Notes: a model not told the origin generated them from the sequence alone. 27,887 bases of DNA from JAXHUH01 sp034211175 (GCA_034211175.1 JAXHUH010000245.1:1-27887); one strand, 5' to 3'. Positions 15,813 through 23,181 are shown, counted from the first letter of the stretch. Numbers and translations: made by a program.

Positions 15813-16685
15813 ATGCCCGCGTCGCTCGCGCCCGTCCTCGGCGCCCGGCGCGACGGCAGCGCGAGCGTCGACACCGCCAGCGGGCTCCTGATGACCCTGA
15901 TGGGCGAGTTCATGTTGCCGCTGGGCGGCACCGCGTGGACCCAGACGATCATCGGCCTCGCCGAGCGGCTCGGCGTGCGCGACAAGGCCGCGCGCCAGGC
16001 GCTGGCCCGGACCTGCGACCGGGGTTGGCTCGATCGCGAACGGGTCGGGCGCCAGACCCGGTGGATCCTGACCGACCACGCGACCGAGCTGCTCGAGCCC
16101 GGTGCCGAGCGCATCTACGGGTTCGGTCAGGACCGGCGGCCGTGGGACGGCTCGTGGCTGATGCTGCTCGCCTCGGTGCCCGAGCGGGACCGCAACGTGC
16201 GCTACCGGATGGGCCTCGGGCTCAGCTGGGCCGGCTTCGGTTCGATCGGCCAGGGGATCTGGTTGTCGCCGTGGGTCGACCGGGAGTCGGTGGCCGTGGA
16301 GGTGCTGCGCGACCTCGGCGTCGAGGCGACGTCGTTCCACGGCTCACTCGGCCAACTCGGTGACGCGCCCGATCTGGCGGGCCGGGCGTGGGACCTGCCC
16401 GAGCTGCGCGGCCACTACGAGCGGTTCCTGGACGACACCGACGCGTTGACCGGCCGCCTGCCCGACGGCGGTGATGCGGCGGCCGAGCTCGCCGCGCTCG
16501 TCCACCGCTGGCGCCGGTTCCCGTTCCTCGACCCCGATCTGCCCGACGCGCTGCTGCCCGACGACTGGCCCGGGCCGGTCGCGGCCCGCCGCTTCGCCGA
16601 CCTGCGGGCGTCGCTGCTGGCCGGGGCGCGGACCTGGTGGACGGAGCACGAGTCCGCCCTGGACCCCCGCCGGGCCGCGTCCTGA
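15813..16685 (+). CDS. PaaX-family transcriptional regulator
   Basis: 290 residues from ATG 15813. N-terminal winged helix: SGLLMTLMGEFMLPLGGTAW, then LAERLGVRDKAARQALARTC, then GWLDRERVGRQTRWILT. The middle and C-terminal PaaX domains include PWDGSWLMLLASVPERDRN, GLGLSWAGFGSIGQGIWLSP, and FPFLDPDLPDALLPDDWPG near residues 240-260. PaaX proteins are CoA-thioester-responsive repressors of phenylacetyl-CoA or other aromatic CoA pathways. With boxCB 1.1 kb away, benzoyl-CoA or a related thioester is a natural candidate effector (inference). A GTG at 15786 would add nine residues and lies right after the predicted transcription start; neither start has a clear RBS. Confidence 0.88.
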   Translation: MPASLAPVLGARRDGSASVDTASGLLMTLMGEFMLPLGGTAWTQTIIGLAERLGVRDKAARQALARTCDRGWLDRERVGRQTRWILTDHATELLEPGAERIYGFGQDRRPWDGSWLMLLASVPERDRNVRYRMGLGLSWAGFGSIGQGIWLSPWVDRESVAVEVLRDLGVEATSFHGSLGQLGDAPDLAGRAWDLPELRGHYERFLDDTDALTGRLPDGGDAAAELAALVHRWRRFPFLDPDLPDALLPDDWPGPVAARRFADLRASLLAGARTWWTEHESALDPRRAAS

Positions 16686-16846
16686 TCGGCGCGATCGGCC
16701 GGGCGTGATCGCCGCCGACGGCTGGCGGCGTCGCGCACGTCCGATCCGGCGCCGATCGGCCCTGGTCCCGGCATCCCGATTCCCGGACACTCGTGCGCGA
16801 ACGGTGCCGGGGTTCGTTCCGGCGGGACGCAACCAGGGGGAACGCG

Positions 16847-17326
16847 ATGTCGGGCCTGATCGACGCCGAGGTCGCCGCCGCGATCGACGCGGCCGTGCTG
16901 GCGTGGCTCGCGACCGCCGACGCCGACGGCGCACCGAACGTGTCGCCCAAGGAGGTGTTCGCCGCGCTCGACCGGGATCGGGTGGTCATCGCCCACATCG
17001 CCTCGCCGCGATCGGTGCGCAACGCCCGTGCCAATGCCCGTGGCTGCCTGGCGCTGGTCGACGTCTTCCGCCAGCGGGGGTGCAAGCTCACCGGTGGGCT
17101 GCGGGTCGTCGACGTCGGTGACGAGGGCTTCGACGAGCTGGCAGCGCCGCTGCGGGCGCTGGCCGGTGACGCGTTCACCGTCCGCGCCGTGTTCGAGCTC
17201 ACGGTCGAGTCGGTCGCGCCGATCGTGGCGCCGAGCTACGTGTTCCGGGCCGACGAGGTCACCGAGGCGTCGATGGTGGCCGACGCGATGCGCACCTACG
17301 GGGTCCGCCCCCTCGGCCGGCCCTGA
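16847..17326 (+). CDS. PPOX-class FMN-binding protein (pyridoxamine 5'-phosphate oxidase fold)
   Basis: 159 residues. The split-barrel start is typical: a helix (VAAAIDAAVLAWLATADADG), then PNVSPKEVFAALDRDRVVIA, ASPRSVRNARANARGCLALVD as the FMN phosphate-contacting stretch, and CKLTGGLRVVDVG. Members bind FMN, F420 or haem-like cofactors and often act as small reductases; the substrate is unknown. ATG 16847 has a strong RBS (CAGGGGGA), so the longer in-frame start at 16793 is rejected. It stands alone, 161 bases after the PaaX-type gene, and its stop codon sits inside the bidirectional terminator shared with the convergent sigma factor gene. Confidence 0.8.
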   Translation: MSGLIDAEVAAAIDAAVLAWLATADADGAPNVSPKEVFAALDRDRVVIAHIASPRSVRNARANARGCLALVDVFRQRGCKLTGGLRVVDVGDEGFDELAAPLRALAGDAFTVRAVFELTVESVAPIVAPSYVFRADEVTEASMVADAMRTYGVRPLGRP

Positions 17327-17349
17327 CCGCCGACGATGCTCAGGGCCGG
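17317..17349. terminator. Bidirectional terminator containing both stop codons
   Basis: Perfect 10-bp inverted repeat CCGGCCCTGA (17317-17326) / TCAGGGCCGG (17340-17349) with a 13-base loop. The TGA of the PPOX gene ends the left arm and the TGA of the minus-strand sigma factor gene begins the right arm. No U-tract. Confidence 0.7.
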
Positions 17350-18566
17350 GTGAGCCGGCCTTCGAGGTGGTCGCGCTCGACCGCGTTCGAGGTGAGCGCC
17401 AGCGCACGTTCGAGCGCGGCGTCGGCCTCGACGTGGCGATCGAGGCGCCGCAGTGCCTCGGCCCGGGTCGCCCAGAGCAGGTGGTACGTCGGCAGGTCGA
17501 TCGTCTCGAGCACGTCGAGCGCAGCGGCCGGGCCGTCCAGCTCCATCACCGCGACAGCCCGGTTGAGGGCGACGATGGCGTTCGGTCGCAGGGCCAGGAG
17601 GTGGTCGTAGAGCGCGACGACCTGGGCCCAGTCGGTGTCGGCGGCGGTCGGGGCGTCGGCGTGGACCGCGGCGATCGCCGCCTGGACCTGGTAGGGCCCC
17701 GGAGCGTTGCGGGCCAGGCACCACCGCACGAGCTCGTGTCCCTCGGCGATCAGCTCGTGGTCCCAACGTGTGCGGTCCTGGTCGGCGAGACGGACGAGCT
17801 CGCCGTCGGGCCCGGTGCGGGCGGGGGACCGGGCGTCGGTCAGCAGTAGGAGGGCGACCAGTCCGACCGCCTCCGGCTGGTCGGGGAGCAGCTCGACGAC
17901 GAGGCGGCCGAGACGGATCGCCTCGGCCGTGAGCGTCGGTCGCAGGAGGTCGTCGCCCGCCGTCGCGGTGTGGCCCTCGGTGAAGACGAGGTAGATCGTC
18001 GCCAGGACCGGTTCGAGGCGCGCCGGGAGCTGGTCGGCGGTCGGGATCCGGTAGGCCATGTGGGTGTCGCGGATCTTGCGCTTGGCCCGGCTCAGGCGCT
18101 GGCCCATGGTCGGCGCCGGTACGAGGAACGCCCGGGCGATCTCCTCGGTCGTGAGCCCGCACAGCAGCCGCAACGTGAGCGCGACCTGGGCGTCGGCGCC
18201 GAGCGCCGGGTGGCAGCACAGGAAGATCAGCCGCAGCTGGTCGTCGGGGACGACGTCGAGGTCGCCGAGGTCGAGCGGGGGAGGTGGCGACGGGTCGACG
18301 AGCGCGGCGGCTTCTCGCTCGCGTGCGTCGCGGATCGACTCGCGCCGGAGCCGGTCCAGGGCCCGGTTGCGGGCCGTCGTCGTGATCCACCCGCCCGGGT
18401 TCGGCGGGATCCCGTCGCGGGGCCAGCGCTCGGCCGCGATCGCGAACGCCTCGGCGACCGCGTCCTCGGCGAGATCGACGTCACCGAGGACCCGCACGAG
18501 CGTGGCCGTGCACCGTCCCACCTCCCGACGGTGGAGCGCGGCCAGCCCGTGCGGGTCGGCGCTCAC
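17340..18566 (-). CDS. ECF sigma factor, ECF42 (SigJ/DUF6596) type with large C-terminal extension
   Basis: 408 residues. Sigma region 2 at about 8-75 (LVRVLGDVDLAEDAVAEAFA, ITTTARNRALDRLRR) and region 4 at about 115-170 (LTTEEIARAFLVPAPTMGQR, LSRAKRKI). A C-terminal extension of more than 200 residues (DUF6596 plus TPR-like repeats) follows, with the diagnostic LVFTEGHTA, RWDHELIAEG and ALNRAVAV. ECF42 proteins have no classical anti-sigma factor and are encoded beside DGPF/YCII proteins; here the YCII gene precedes it and the start GTG 18566 overlaps its stop (GTGA). The extension is known to be needed for activity in this group. The frame is open to 18797, but the upstream part is shadow of the YCII gene. 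It probably transcribes its own operon (see 19287-19311). Confidence 0.92.
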   Translation of the reverse strand: MSADPHGLAALHRREVGRCTATLVRVLGDVDLAEDAVAEAFAIAAERWPRDGIPPNPGGWITTTARNRALDRLRRESIRDAREREAAALVDPSPPPPLDLGDLDVVPDDQLRLIFLCCHPALGADAQVALTLRLLCGLTTEEIARAFLVPAPTMGQRLSRAKRKIRDTHMAYRIPTADQLPARLEPVLATIYLVFTEGHTATAGDDLLRPTLTAEAIRLGRLVVELLPDQPEAVGLVALLLLTDARSPARTGPDGELVRLADQDRTRWDHELIAEGHELVRWCLARNAPGPYQVQAAIAAVHADAPTAADTDWAQVVALYDHLLALRPNAIVALNRAVAVMELDGPAAALDVLETIDLPTYHLLWATRAEALRRLDRHVEADAALERALALTSNAVERDHLEGRLTRP

Positions 18567-18919
18567 ACCGGTGGGCCGTCGAGGAAGGGCCGGACCTCGA
18601 CCGGCCACAGGCACGCCTCGGACCCCTTGCGGGCCCACTCCAGGGCCTCGTCGAGGTCGGCCGCCTCGATGATCGTGAACCCGCCGATCTGCTCCTTGGC
18701 CTCGGCGTAGGGCCCGTCGGTCATCGACACCTGCCCGTCGGTCGCCCGCACGACGGTGGCCGACGCAGCGTCGGTGAGCGCGCCGAAGAACACCCACGCC
18801 CCTGCGGCCTTCAGCTCCTCCTGATGGGCGGCGACCCGGTCCATCACCATCCGCGCCTGCTCCGGCGACGGCGGTTCGGCGCCCTCGGTCTGGAACACCG
18901 ACAGCAGGTAGCGGGGCAT
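18563..18919 (-). CDS. YCII/DGPF-domain protein
   Basis: 118 residues. The start MPRYLLSVF and the DGPF signature in its variant TDGPYAEAKEQIGGF, followed by FTIIEAADLDEALEWA and a Pro/Val-rich end, place it in the YCII family partnered with ECF42 sigma factors. The biochemical role is unknown; it may be a stress-linked dimeric alpha-beta barrel enzyme or signalling partner. Its ATG overlaps the stop of the ABM-domain gene (TGATG), and its stop overlaps the sigma factor start (GTGA), so the three genes are translationally chained. Confidence 0.88.
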   Translation of the reverse strand: MPRYLLSVFQTEGAEPPSPEQARMVMDRVAAHQEELKAAGAWVFFGALTDAASATVVRATDGQVSMTDGPYAEAKEQIGGFTIIEAADLDEALEWARKGSEACLWPVEVRPFLDGPPV

Positions 18920-19224
18920 CAGAGGTCGAGGCCCAGCGCGGCGACCGGCCGGGCCGTCGACATCTGCGGCGGCTCGTCGACCAGGGCCCCGAAGCCGGCC
19001 ATCGCCTGCTGCATGGCCTCGCTGCGCCCGTGGGCCTCCATCGACGCCTCGTCGGCCATGAGTGCGAAGAACCAGAACCGGTTCCCCTCGCCGCGGTGGT
19101 ACGAGTAGATCTCGACGCCGGGCTCGTCGCGTGCGGCGTCGACCATCCCGCCCAGCACGCCCTCCATCTCGTCGGCCCTGCCCTCCTGGCACGTGAACGT
19201 GCCCATCACCGACATCTTGCTCAT
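18919..19224 (-). CDS. ABM-domain protein (putative quinol monooxygenase-like)
   Basis: 101 residues with the antibiotic-biosynthesis-monooxygenase ferredoxin-like fold: GTFTCQEGRADEMEGVL, EPGVEIYSYHRGEGNRFWFF, and MADEASMEAHGRSEAM. Such dimers act on quinols or polycyclic substrates, or degrade haem; nothing here fixes the substrate. ATG 19224 follows an excellent RBS (GAGGAGGA). It leads the ABM-YCII-sigma operon. ECF42 operons normally carry DGPF genes, so an ABM protein in first position hints at an oxidative or small-molecule stress response. Confidence 0.8.
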   Translation of the reverse strand: MSKMSVMGTFTCQEGRADEMEGVLGGMVDAARDEPGVEIYSYHRGEGNRFWFFALMADEASMEAHGRSEAMQQAMAGFGALVDEPPQMSTARPVAALGLDL

Positions 19225-19286
19225 CGTGGTCCTCCTCGTCGGCCGCAGCCTCCGGTCACGTCGGCCGGACGGCCGACACCACTACC

Positions 19287-19311
19287 ACGAAGGGCCCCGT
19301 CGATTTCGACA
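19287..19311 (-). promoter_or_regulatory. Candidate ECF42-dependent promoter of the ABM-YCII-sigma operon
   Basis: On the minus strand TGTCGA (19311-19306), 16 bases and CGT (19289-19287). As I recall, ECF42 promoters have a TGTCGA -35 and a CG(A/T)C-like -10; here the -10 reads CGTG, so the last base deviates. The position, about 60 bases before the ABM start, fits autoregulation. Confidence 0.55.
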
Positions 19312-19374
19312 CACGCTCGTCGCCCGGCCGTGGGCCGGTGCCCGGGTCGGCTCGGGGTGAGCGCGGCACGCACG

Positions 19375-19408
19375 CGAAGGAGCCGGGCCCGCGGGCCCGG
19401 CTCCTTCG
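19375..19408 (-). terminator. Perfect 34-nt palindromic hairpin terminator
   Basis: The 34 bases are a perfect inverted repeat: 16-bp arms (starting CGAAGGAGCCGGGCCC) around a GC centre. It lies 30 bases beyond the stop of the 27-residue peptide gene and is the strongest hairpin in the window. It also separates that gene from the divergently placed ECF operon promoter. Confidence 0.8.
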
Positions 19409-19438
19409 AGAGCGTCCTGCTGTCGCGCGGTCTGCCGG

Positions 19439-19522
19439 TCAGCTGAAGATCTTGGCGATCGCCTTGAACGGTGCCGTCACGACGGCGACGACGGCATCGA
19501 TGGCGTGGTGGATGACCGACAT
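19439..19522 (-). CDS. Small 27-residue hydrophobic/amphipathic peptide
   Basis: An 84-base reading frame encoding M-S-V-I-H-H-A-I-D-A, then V-V-A-V-V-T-A-P, then F-K-A-I-A-K-I-F-S. The first half is mostly Ala/Val/Ile with one Asp; the last nine residues carry two lysines among Phe/Ile/Ala, and the net charge is about +1. ATG 19522 follows a good RBS (GGGAGAGGGAAC), nearly every codon ends in C or G like its neighbours, and a perfect palindromic terminator follows 30 bases after the stop. These three signs make it a real small gene rather than chance. It lies 87 bases after the DoxX stop on the same strand. I do not recognise a family. The hydrophobic stretch (about 13 residues) is short for a full membrane span, so surface association or a short helix is more likely; function unknown. 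Confidence 0.65.
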   Translation of the reverse strand: MSVIHHAIDAVVAVVTAPFKAIAKIFS

Positions 19523-19609
19523 GTTCCCTCTCCCTGGTCGGATGGCTCGCCCCGGCCCTCCTGTACCCCGTCGCGCCGAGCCACGAAACCGGGCTGGCGA
19601 CGTCCGGTG

Positions 19610-20080
19610 TCAGCCGCTGCGGGAGAGCCGCCGGGTGAGGTGCTCCCAGGCGCCGGTCGACCAGAGTGCCCAGGCGACGAGGATCGGCTGGAAGAACAGG
19701 CGGACCAGCCGGGCCCGGTCGCTGTCGAGGCCGAACGCGTCGGTGCCCTCGACGTACTGGGCGATGTTGCCGGGGAAGATCACGATGAAGAACGCCGCGG
19801 CGACGAGCCCGACCGCGACGCGGCGCCGGGGGAGGGCGACGAGGGCGGTGCCGAGGGCGATCTCGACGACACCCGACGCCAGGACGACGAGGTCGGCGTC
19901 GACCGGGAACCAGTCGGGTACCTGGGCCTGGAACTCCTCGCGCTGGTGGGTGAGGTGGCCGACGCCGGCGAACACGAGCGCGGCGCCGAGCAGCAGCCGC
20001 AGCGCGGTGCGGAAGCGCCCGAGGCCGTCGCCCGTGACCCCGGAGACGGCTGCGGCGGCTGCATCGGTTCCATTTGCCAT
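19610..20080 (-). CDS. DoxX-family membrane protein
   Basis: 156 residues with four hydrophobic helices: LRLLLGAALVFAGVGHLTHQ, then LVVLASGVVEIALGTALVAL, VGLVAAAFFIVIFPGNIAQY, and LFFQPILVAWALWSTGAW. The GHL and FPGNIAQ motifs are typical of the DoxX/DoxD-like superfamily; roles range from redox partner complexes to unknown. ATG 20080 lies 7 bases after a near-perfect -10 box, so the mRNA is probably leaderless, which also explains the absence of an RBS. The longer in-frame start at 20131 lies upstream of the -35 box and is rejected. It has its own promoter and follows the LuxR-type gene by 81 bases. Confidence 0.8.
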   Translation of the reverse strand: MANGTDAAAAAVSGVTGDGLGRFRTALRLLLGAALVFAGVGHLTHQREEFQAQVPDWFPVDADLVVLASGVVEIALGTALVALPRRRVAVGLVAAAFFIVIFPGNIAQYVEGTDAFGLDSDRARLVRLFFQPILVAWALWSTGAWEHLTRRLSRSG

Positions 20081-20087
20081 GTGGTCG

Positions 20088-20116
20088 AGAATATTGAACA
20101 CGATGGAATCGTGCAA
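20088..20116 (-). promoter_or_regulatory. Leaderless promoter of the DoxX gene with embedded operator
   Basis: On the minus strand TTGCAC (20116-20111), exactly 17 bases and TATTCT (20093-20088); the ATG begins 7 bases later, where transcription should start. The spacer and -35 contain a perfect inverted repeat CACGAT-GGA-ATCGTG (20099-20113), a likely repressor or activator site. The patch is notably AT-richer than its surroundings. Confidence 0.7.
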
Positions 20117-20161
20117 TGGGGCGCTCGACACGCCTGGCCCGCTCGGCCCGGATGGTCGCGC

Positions 20162-21550
20162 TCAGCCGGCCGTGGCGGTGGGCCACGGGCGGCCGTCGAG
20201 GCCGTGGTCCCGGGCGACGATCGCCGCCTCCCCGCGGGTGGCGACGTCGAGCTTGCGGAGGATGTTGGCCACGTGGAACTTCACGGTGTGCGGGCTGATC
20301 GCCAGCGCGTCGGCGATGTCACGGTTGCGGTGTCCCCGTGCCACCTCGGCCAGCACCTCGCGCTCCCGGGTGTTCAGCGTGGCGAGGGGGTTGGCGTCGG
20401 CGGAGACGAGCGGCGCCAGCGGCAGCTCCGCGGTCGCCGACGTTCCCCAGCCGGCGACGCTGTCGATGTCGAGCGTGCCGCCGAGGGCCGCCACGCGCTC
20501 GGAGGTGTGATGGGTGGCGAGCGAGGCGGCCGTGAGCTCGCCCGGGCCGTCGTCGCGCACCGACACCGAGAGCGCATCGGTACCGGCCGACCAGGCGACG
20601 CGCAGCCGGGACGGGCCGCGCTGCTCCAGCAGGACGAGTGCGAGACCGCGGGTCACGGCCCGGGCGCCGTTGGCCACCTCGGTGGCCAGCACCCGGGGAC
20701 GGCTCGGCGCCACCAGCTCGAGCGACACCCCGGCGTGGCGGCACAGCGACCGCAGCTCGTCGCCGAGGCGCTCGAACGCCGCTTCGGCCGGGATCTCGCC
20801 GAGCGCCCGGTCGCGCTCGCCCACGGCACGCAGCTCCACCAGCGCCGCCGACGCCGCGGCGGTCGCCGCCGCCCGGGCCGCGGCGTCGTCCAGGTGGCGT
20901 GACCGCAGCGGAGCGAGCACCGCGGCGAGCGCGGCCTCGTGGGCCTCGCTCATCTCGCTGATCGTGCGCGCCCGCTCCTGGGCGGCGGCCAGGTTCTCGA
21001 CGAGGCGCGCCGGTTCGGTCTCGTCCGCGCGGCTCGCGTAGAGCTCGGCGACCACGGCGCACAGGCCGGCGGCGACCGCGGCCGACCGGTGGTCGGGCGC
21101 CTCGTCGATCTCGATGACGAAGAGCGATCCGATGGCGGCGCCGGTGCGGGGCGCCGCCGGGCTGGCGATGGCGAGCACCTGCCGCTCGGCGCCACCGACG
21201 GTCGCGGCGAGGACCGTCCACCCGTGGGCGCCGACGGTCTCGGCGATCCGGGCGAGCTCCGCACCGCTGGCGGCGACCGTGCCATCGAGCTTGATCGGCG
21301 CCCGCGGGCAGTCGGGCGTGAGGGCGGCGAGTGCCCGTCGCCGCGGGCCGGGGATCACCACGTCGAGCTCTCGACGGAGCGCGGCCAGTGCTTCCGGGCG
21401 GGTGGCGGCGACGAGGCGTGCGGCGGCGGCCGCGACCCACGCGGGGTCGATGGCGCCAGCCGGGTGCGCCGCCACGGTCGTGATCGAGCGCGCCGGTGCC
21501 GCTGTGGCGGCGCCGGCGTCGGGGTGCGCGTCGTGCGCGGGCTCGGCCAT
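20162..21550 (-). CDS. LuxR-type regulator fused to a GAF-like and histidine-kinase-like ATPase module
   Basis: 462 residues. The C-terminal LuxR/NarL helix-turn-helix (about 391-440) reads LNTREREVLAEVARGHRNRD and PHTVKFHVANILRKLDVATR. Before it lies a kinase-type ATP-binding remnant with DDGPGELTAAS (343-353), the HHTSERVAALGGTLDIDS stretch and GWGT (377-380), as in NarX/DesK-like kinases. A long Ala-rich helical region (about 205-260) sits where the dimerisation helices would be, and a GAF-like segment lies at about 100-190. There is no receiver domain and no convincing phospho-His motif. It looks like a one-polypeptide sensor-regulator. ATG 21550 has a weak GCGAGGG RBS. It is divergent from the quinone-oxidoreductase-like gene; TAGCC repeats in the gap may be its sites. 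Confidence 0.8.
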   Translation of the reverse strand: MAEPAHDAHPDAGAATAAPARSITTVAAHPAGAIDPAWVAAAAARLVAATRPEALAALRRELDVVIPGPRRRALAALTPDCPRAPIKLDGTVAASGAELARIAETVGAHGWTVLAATVGGAERQVLAIASPAAPRTGAAIGSLFVIEIDEAPDHRSAAVAAGLCAVVAELYASRADETEPARLVENLAAAQERARTISEMSEAHEAALAAVLAPLRSRHLDDAAARAAATAAASAALVELRAVGERDRALGEIPAEAAFERLGDELRSLCRHAGVSLELVAPSRPRVLATEVANGARAVTRGLALVLLEQRGPSRLRVAWSAGTDALSVSVRDDGPGELTAASLATHHTSERVAALGGTLDIDSVAGWGTSATAELPLAPLVSADANPLATLNTREREVLAEVARGHRNRDIADALAISPHTVKFHVANILRKLDVATRGEAAIVARDHGLDGRPWPTATAG

Positions 21551-21559
21551 GGCGAGACG

Positions 21560-21602
21560 ATAGCCCTCGCCGGCTAGCCCGGGGACCTGCCCGAACGGCT
21601 AG
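21560..21602. promoter_or_regulatory. TAGCC/GGCTA repeats in divergent intergenic region
   Basis: The gap between the LuxR-type gene and the quinone-oxidoreductase-like gene holds TAGCC (21561-21565) and two direct copies of CGGCTAG (21571-21577 and 21596-21602) 25 bases apart. They could be binding sites of the adjacent LuxR-type protein; the repeats are short and chance is possible. Confidence 0.3.
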
Positions 21603-21702
21603 GTGGTTCAGCCGGACGGCCAGGCGTACCGGAGCGGCGCAACGGGGAAGGCTGCGGGGAGCGCTGGAGCATCTGTTCGACCGATCTCACGGAGACGTCA
21701 CC

Positions 21703-22656
21703 ATGACCACGACCGATCAGCACCTTCCCGAGCACATGCGGGCCGTCCGCTTCGACGGCTACGGCGGCGTCGACGTGCTCGACATCCGCGACGTCCCGGT
21801 CCCGGAGCCGACCGAGGGCCGCGTCCTCGTCCGGGTGCGGGCGACAGGCATCAACCCCGGCGAGATGTCGATCCGCGAGGGCTACATGCACGAGCGGTTC
21901 CCGGCGACGTTCCCCTCCGGCGAGGGCAGCGACCTCGCCGGCGAGGTCGTCGCGGCGGGGCCCGGCGTGACCGGGTTCGCGCCCGGCGACGAGGTCCTCG
22001 GCTGGTCCGACGAGCGATCGGCCCACGCCGAGTACGTGACCGTGCCGGCCACCCAGCTCGCCCGCCGACCCGACGGCCTGTCGGTCGAGCAGGCCGGTTC
22101 GCTCTACGTCGTCGGCGCCACGGCCGTCGCCGCGGTCCGGGCGGTCGACCCGCAGCCGGGCGAGACCGTCGTCATCTCCGGGGCGGCCGGCGGTGTCGGC
22201 GTGCTCACGACCCAGCTCGCGGTCGCCACCGGCGCGACCGTGATCGGCATCGCCGGCGAGGCGAACCACGCCTGGCTCCGTGACCGCGGCGCCGTGCCGG
22301 TGTCCTACGGCGACGGCATGGTCGAGCGCATCCGGGCCGCGGCACCCGACGGGGTCGACGCGCTGATCGACCTGTTCGGCGGCGGCTACGTGGCCCTCGC
22401 GCTCGACGAGCTCGGCGTGAAGCCCGACCGGGTGAACACGATCATCGACTTCGCCACCGCCGCCGAGCGCGGCGTCACGACCGAGGGCAACGCCGAGGGC
22501 GCGGACATCGCCAACCTCGTCGACCTCGGCGAGCGCATCGCCGCCGGCGAGCTCGAGCTGCCGATCGCCGCCACCTACCCGCTGGTCGAGGTGCGGGCGG
22601 CGTACACCGAGCTCGCCCGACGCCACACCCACGGCAAGATCGTGCTGCTGCCCTGA
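21703..22656 (+). CDS. Zinc-independent medium-chain dehydrogenase, quinone oxidoreductase-like
   Basis: 317 residues. GroES-like N-terminal domain (MRAVRFDGYGGVDVLDIRDV; ATGINPGEM) and a Rossmann domain with GAAGGVG, the NADPH-binding loop of the QOR subgroup. The zinc cysteines and GHE motif of alcohol dehydrogenases are absent. FPSGEGSDLAGEVVAAGPGV is typical of QOR and zinc-independent enoyl reductases. It probably reduces quinones or conjugated ketones with NADPH. ATG 21703 has RBS CGGAGA; the in-frame upstream start at 21496 overlaps the LuxR-type gene and is rejected. Monocistronic, divergent from the LuxR-type regulator, which may control it. Confidence 0.88.
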   Translation: MTTTDQHLPEHMRAVRFDGYGGVDVLDIRDVPVPEPTEGRVLVRVRATGINPGEMSIREGYMHERFPATFPSGEGSDLAGEVVAAGPGVTGFAPGDEVLGWSDERSAHAEYVTVPATQLARRPDGLSVEQAGSLYVVGATAVAAVRAVDPQPGETVVISGAAGGVGVLTTQLAVATGATVIGIAGEANHAWLRDRGAVPVSYGDGMVERIRAAAPDGVDALIDLFGGGYVALALDELGVKPDRVNTIIDFATAAERGVTTEGNAEGADIANLVDLGERIAAGELELPIAATYPLVEVRAAYTELARRHTHGKIVLLP

Positions 22657-22723
22657 CCGCGGGCCCGAAGTCGAGCCTCGTCGGCTGGTGTTGGCACATG
22701 GCCAGCTCGTACGCTGCCCCGAC

Positions 22724-22924
22724 ATGGGGGGACGACGGTTCACGCACCCGGTTGCGGGTGACACGTTGGCGACGATCGCGGCCCGGGAGGTCCCGGACCT
22801 CGAGGGGGGAGCGGAGCAGCTGCTCTCGTGGAACCTCCACCTCGCCGCCCGTGCCCCCATCGGCCCGCCGGGCTCGGTCCTGGCGAGCGACATCGTGTTC
22901 CTCGAGCCGCCGCAGCCGCGGTGA
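22724..22924 (+). CDS. Small LysM-like protein (66 aa)
   Basis: 66 residues beginning M-G-G-R-R-F-T-H-P-V-A, then GDTLATIAAREV, a loop with LLSWNLHLAAR, and a terminal SDIVFLEPPQP. The G-D-T-L-x-x-I-A pattern, the N near the second helix and the final hydrophobic strand are those of a single LysM or phage tail-X-like module. There is no signal peptide, so it is cytoplasmic or uses an unusual route. A TACGCT box (22710-22715) lies 8 bases before the ATG, suggesting a nearly leaderless mRNA. The in-frame ATG at 22688 lies upstream of that box. Its stop overlaps the next start (GTGA), coupling it to the 86-residue protein and the amidohydrolase. Confidence 0.6.
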   Translation: MGGRRFTHPVAGDTLATIAAREVPDLEGGAEQLLSWNLHLAARAPIGPPGSVLASDIVFLEPPQPR

Positions 22925-23181
22925 GCGACCCCGAGGCGACCGCCCGGATCAGCCGGGCGACGATCGTCGGCGGCCACGACGGCCGCGCCGAGATCCTCGT
23001 CGAGCTGACCTACCCGAACGGCGGCACGACCACGATCTCGCTGGAGGAGGAGGCCTGCACGGCCTCACTCGACGCCGCCGGCGTCGCATCGCTGGACGAC
23101 CTCGTCGGTCGCCCGTGGACCACCGTCCTGCCCGCTCTCGCCCACCAAGGAGCGCCCCATGCTCGACCTCGTCATCCGTGA
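22921..23181 (+). CDS. Small conserved-looking protein of unknown function (86 aa), coupled to amidohydrolase
   Basis: 86 residues from GTG 22921, which overlaps the previous stop (GTGA). The body reads ATARISRATIVGGHDGRAEI, then LVELTYPNGGTTTISLEEEA and a helix with LDDLVGRPWTTVLPAL. This compact beta-beta-alpha pattern looks like a genuine folded domain, not random translation, but I do not recognise it. Its last 23 bases overlap the amidohydrolase gene (start 23159), so the two are translationally coupled. A role as a subunit or assembly partner of the amidohydrolase is inference from that coupling only. Confidence 0.65.
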   Translation: MSDPEATARISRATIVGGHDGRAEILVELTYPNGGTTTISLEEEACTASLDAAGVASLDDLVGRPWTTVLPALAHQGAPHARPRHP

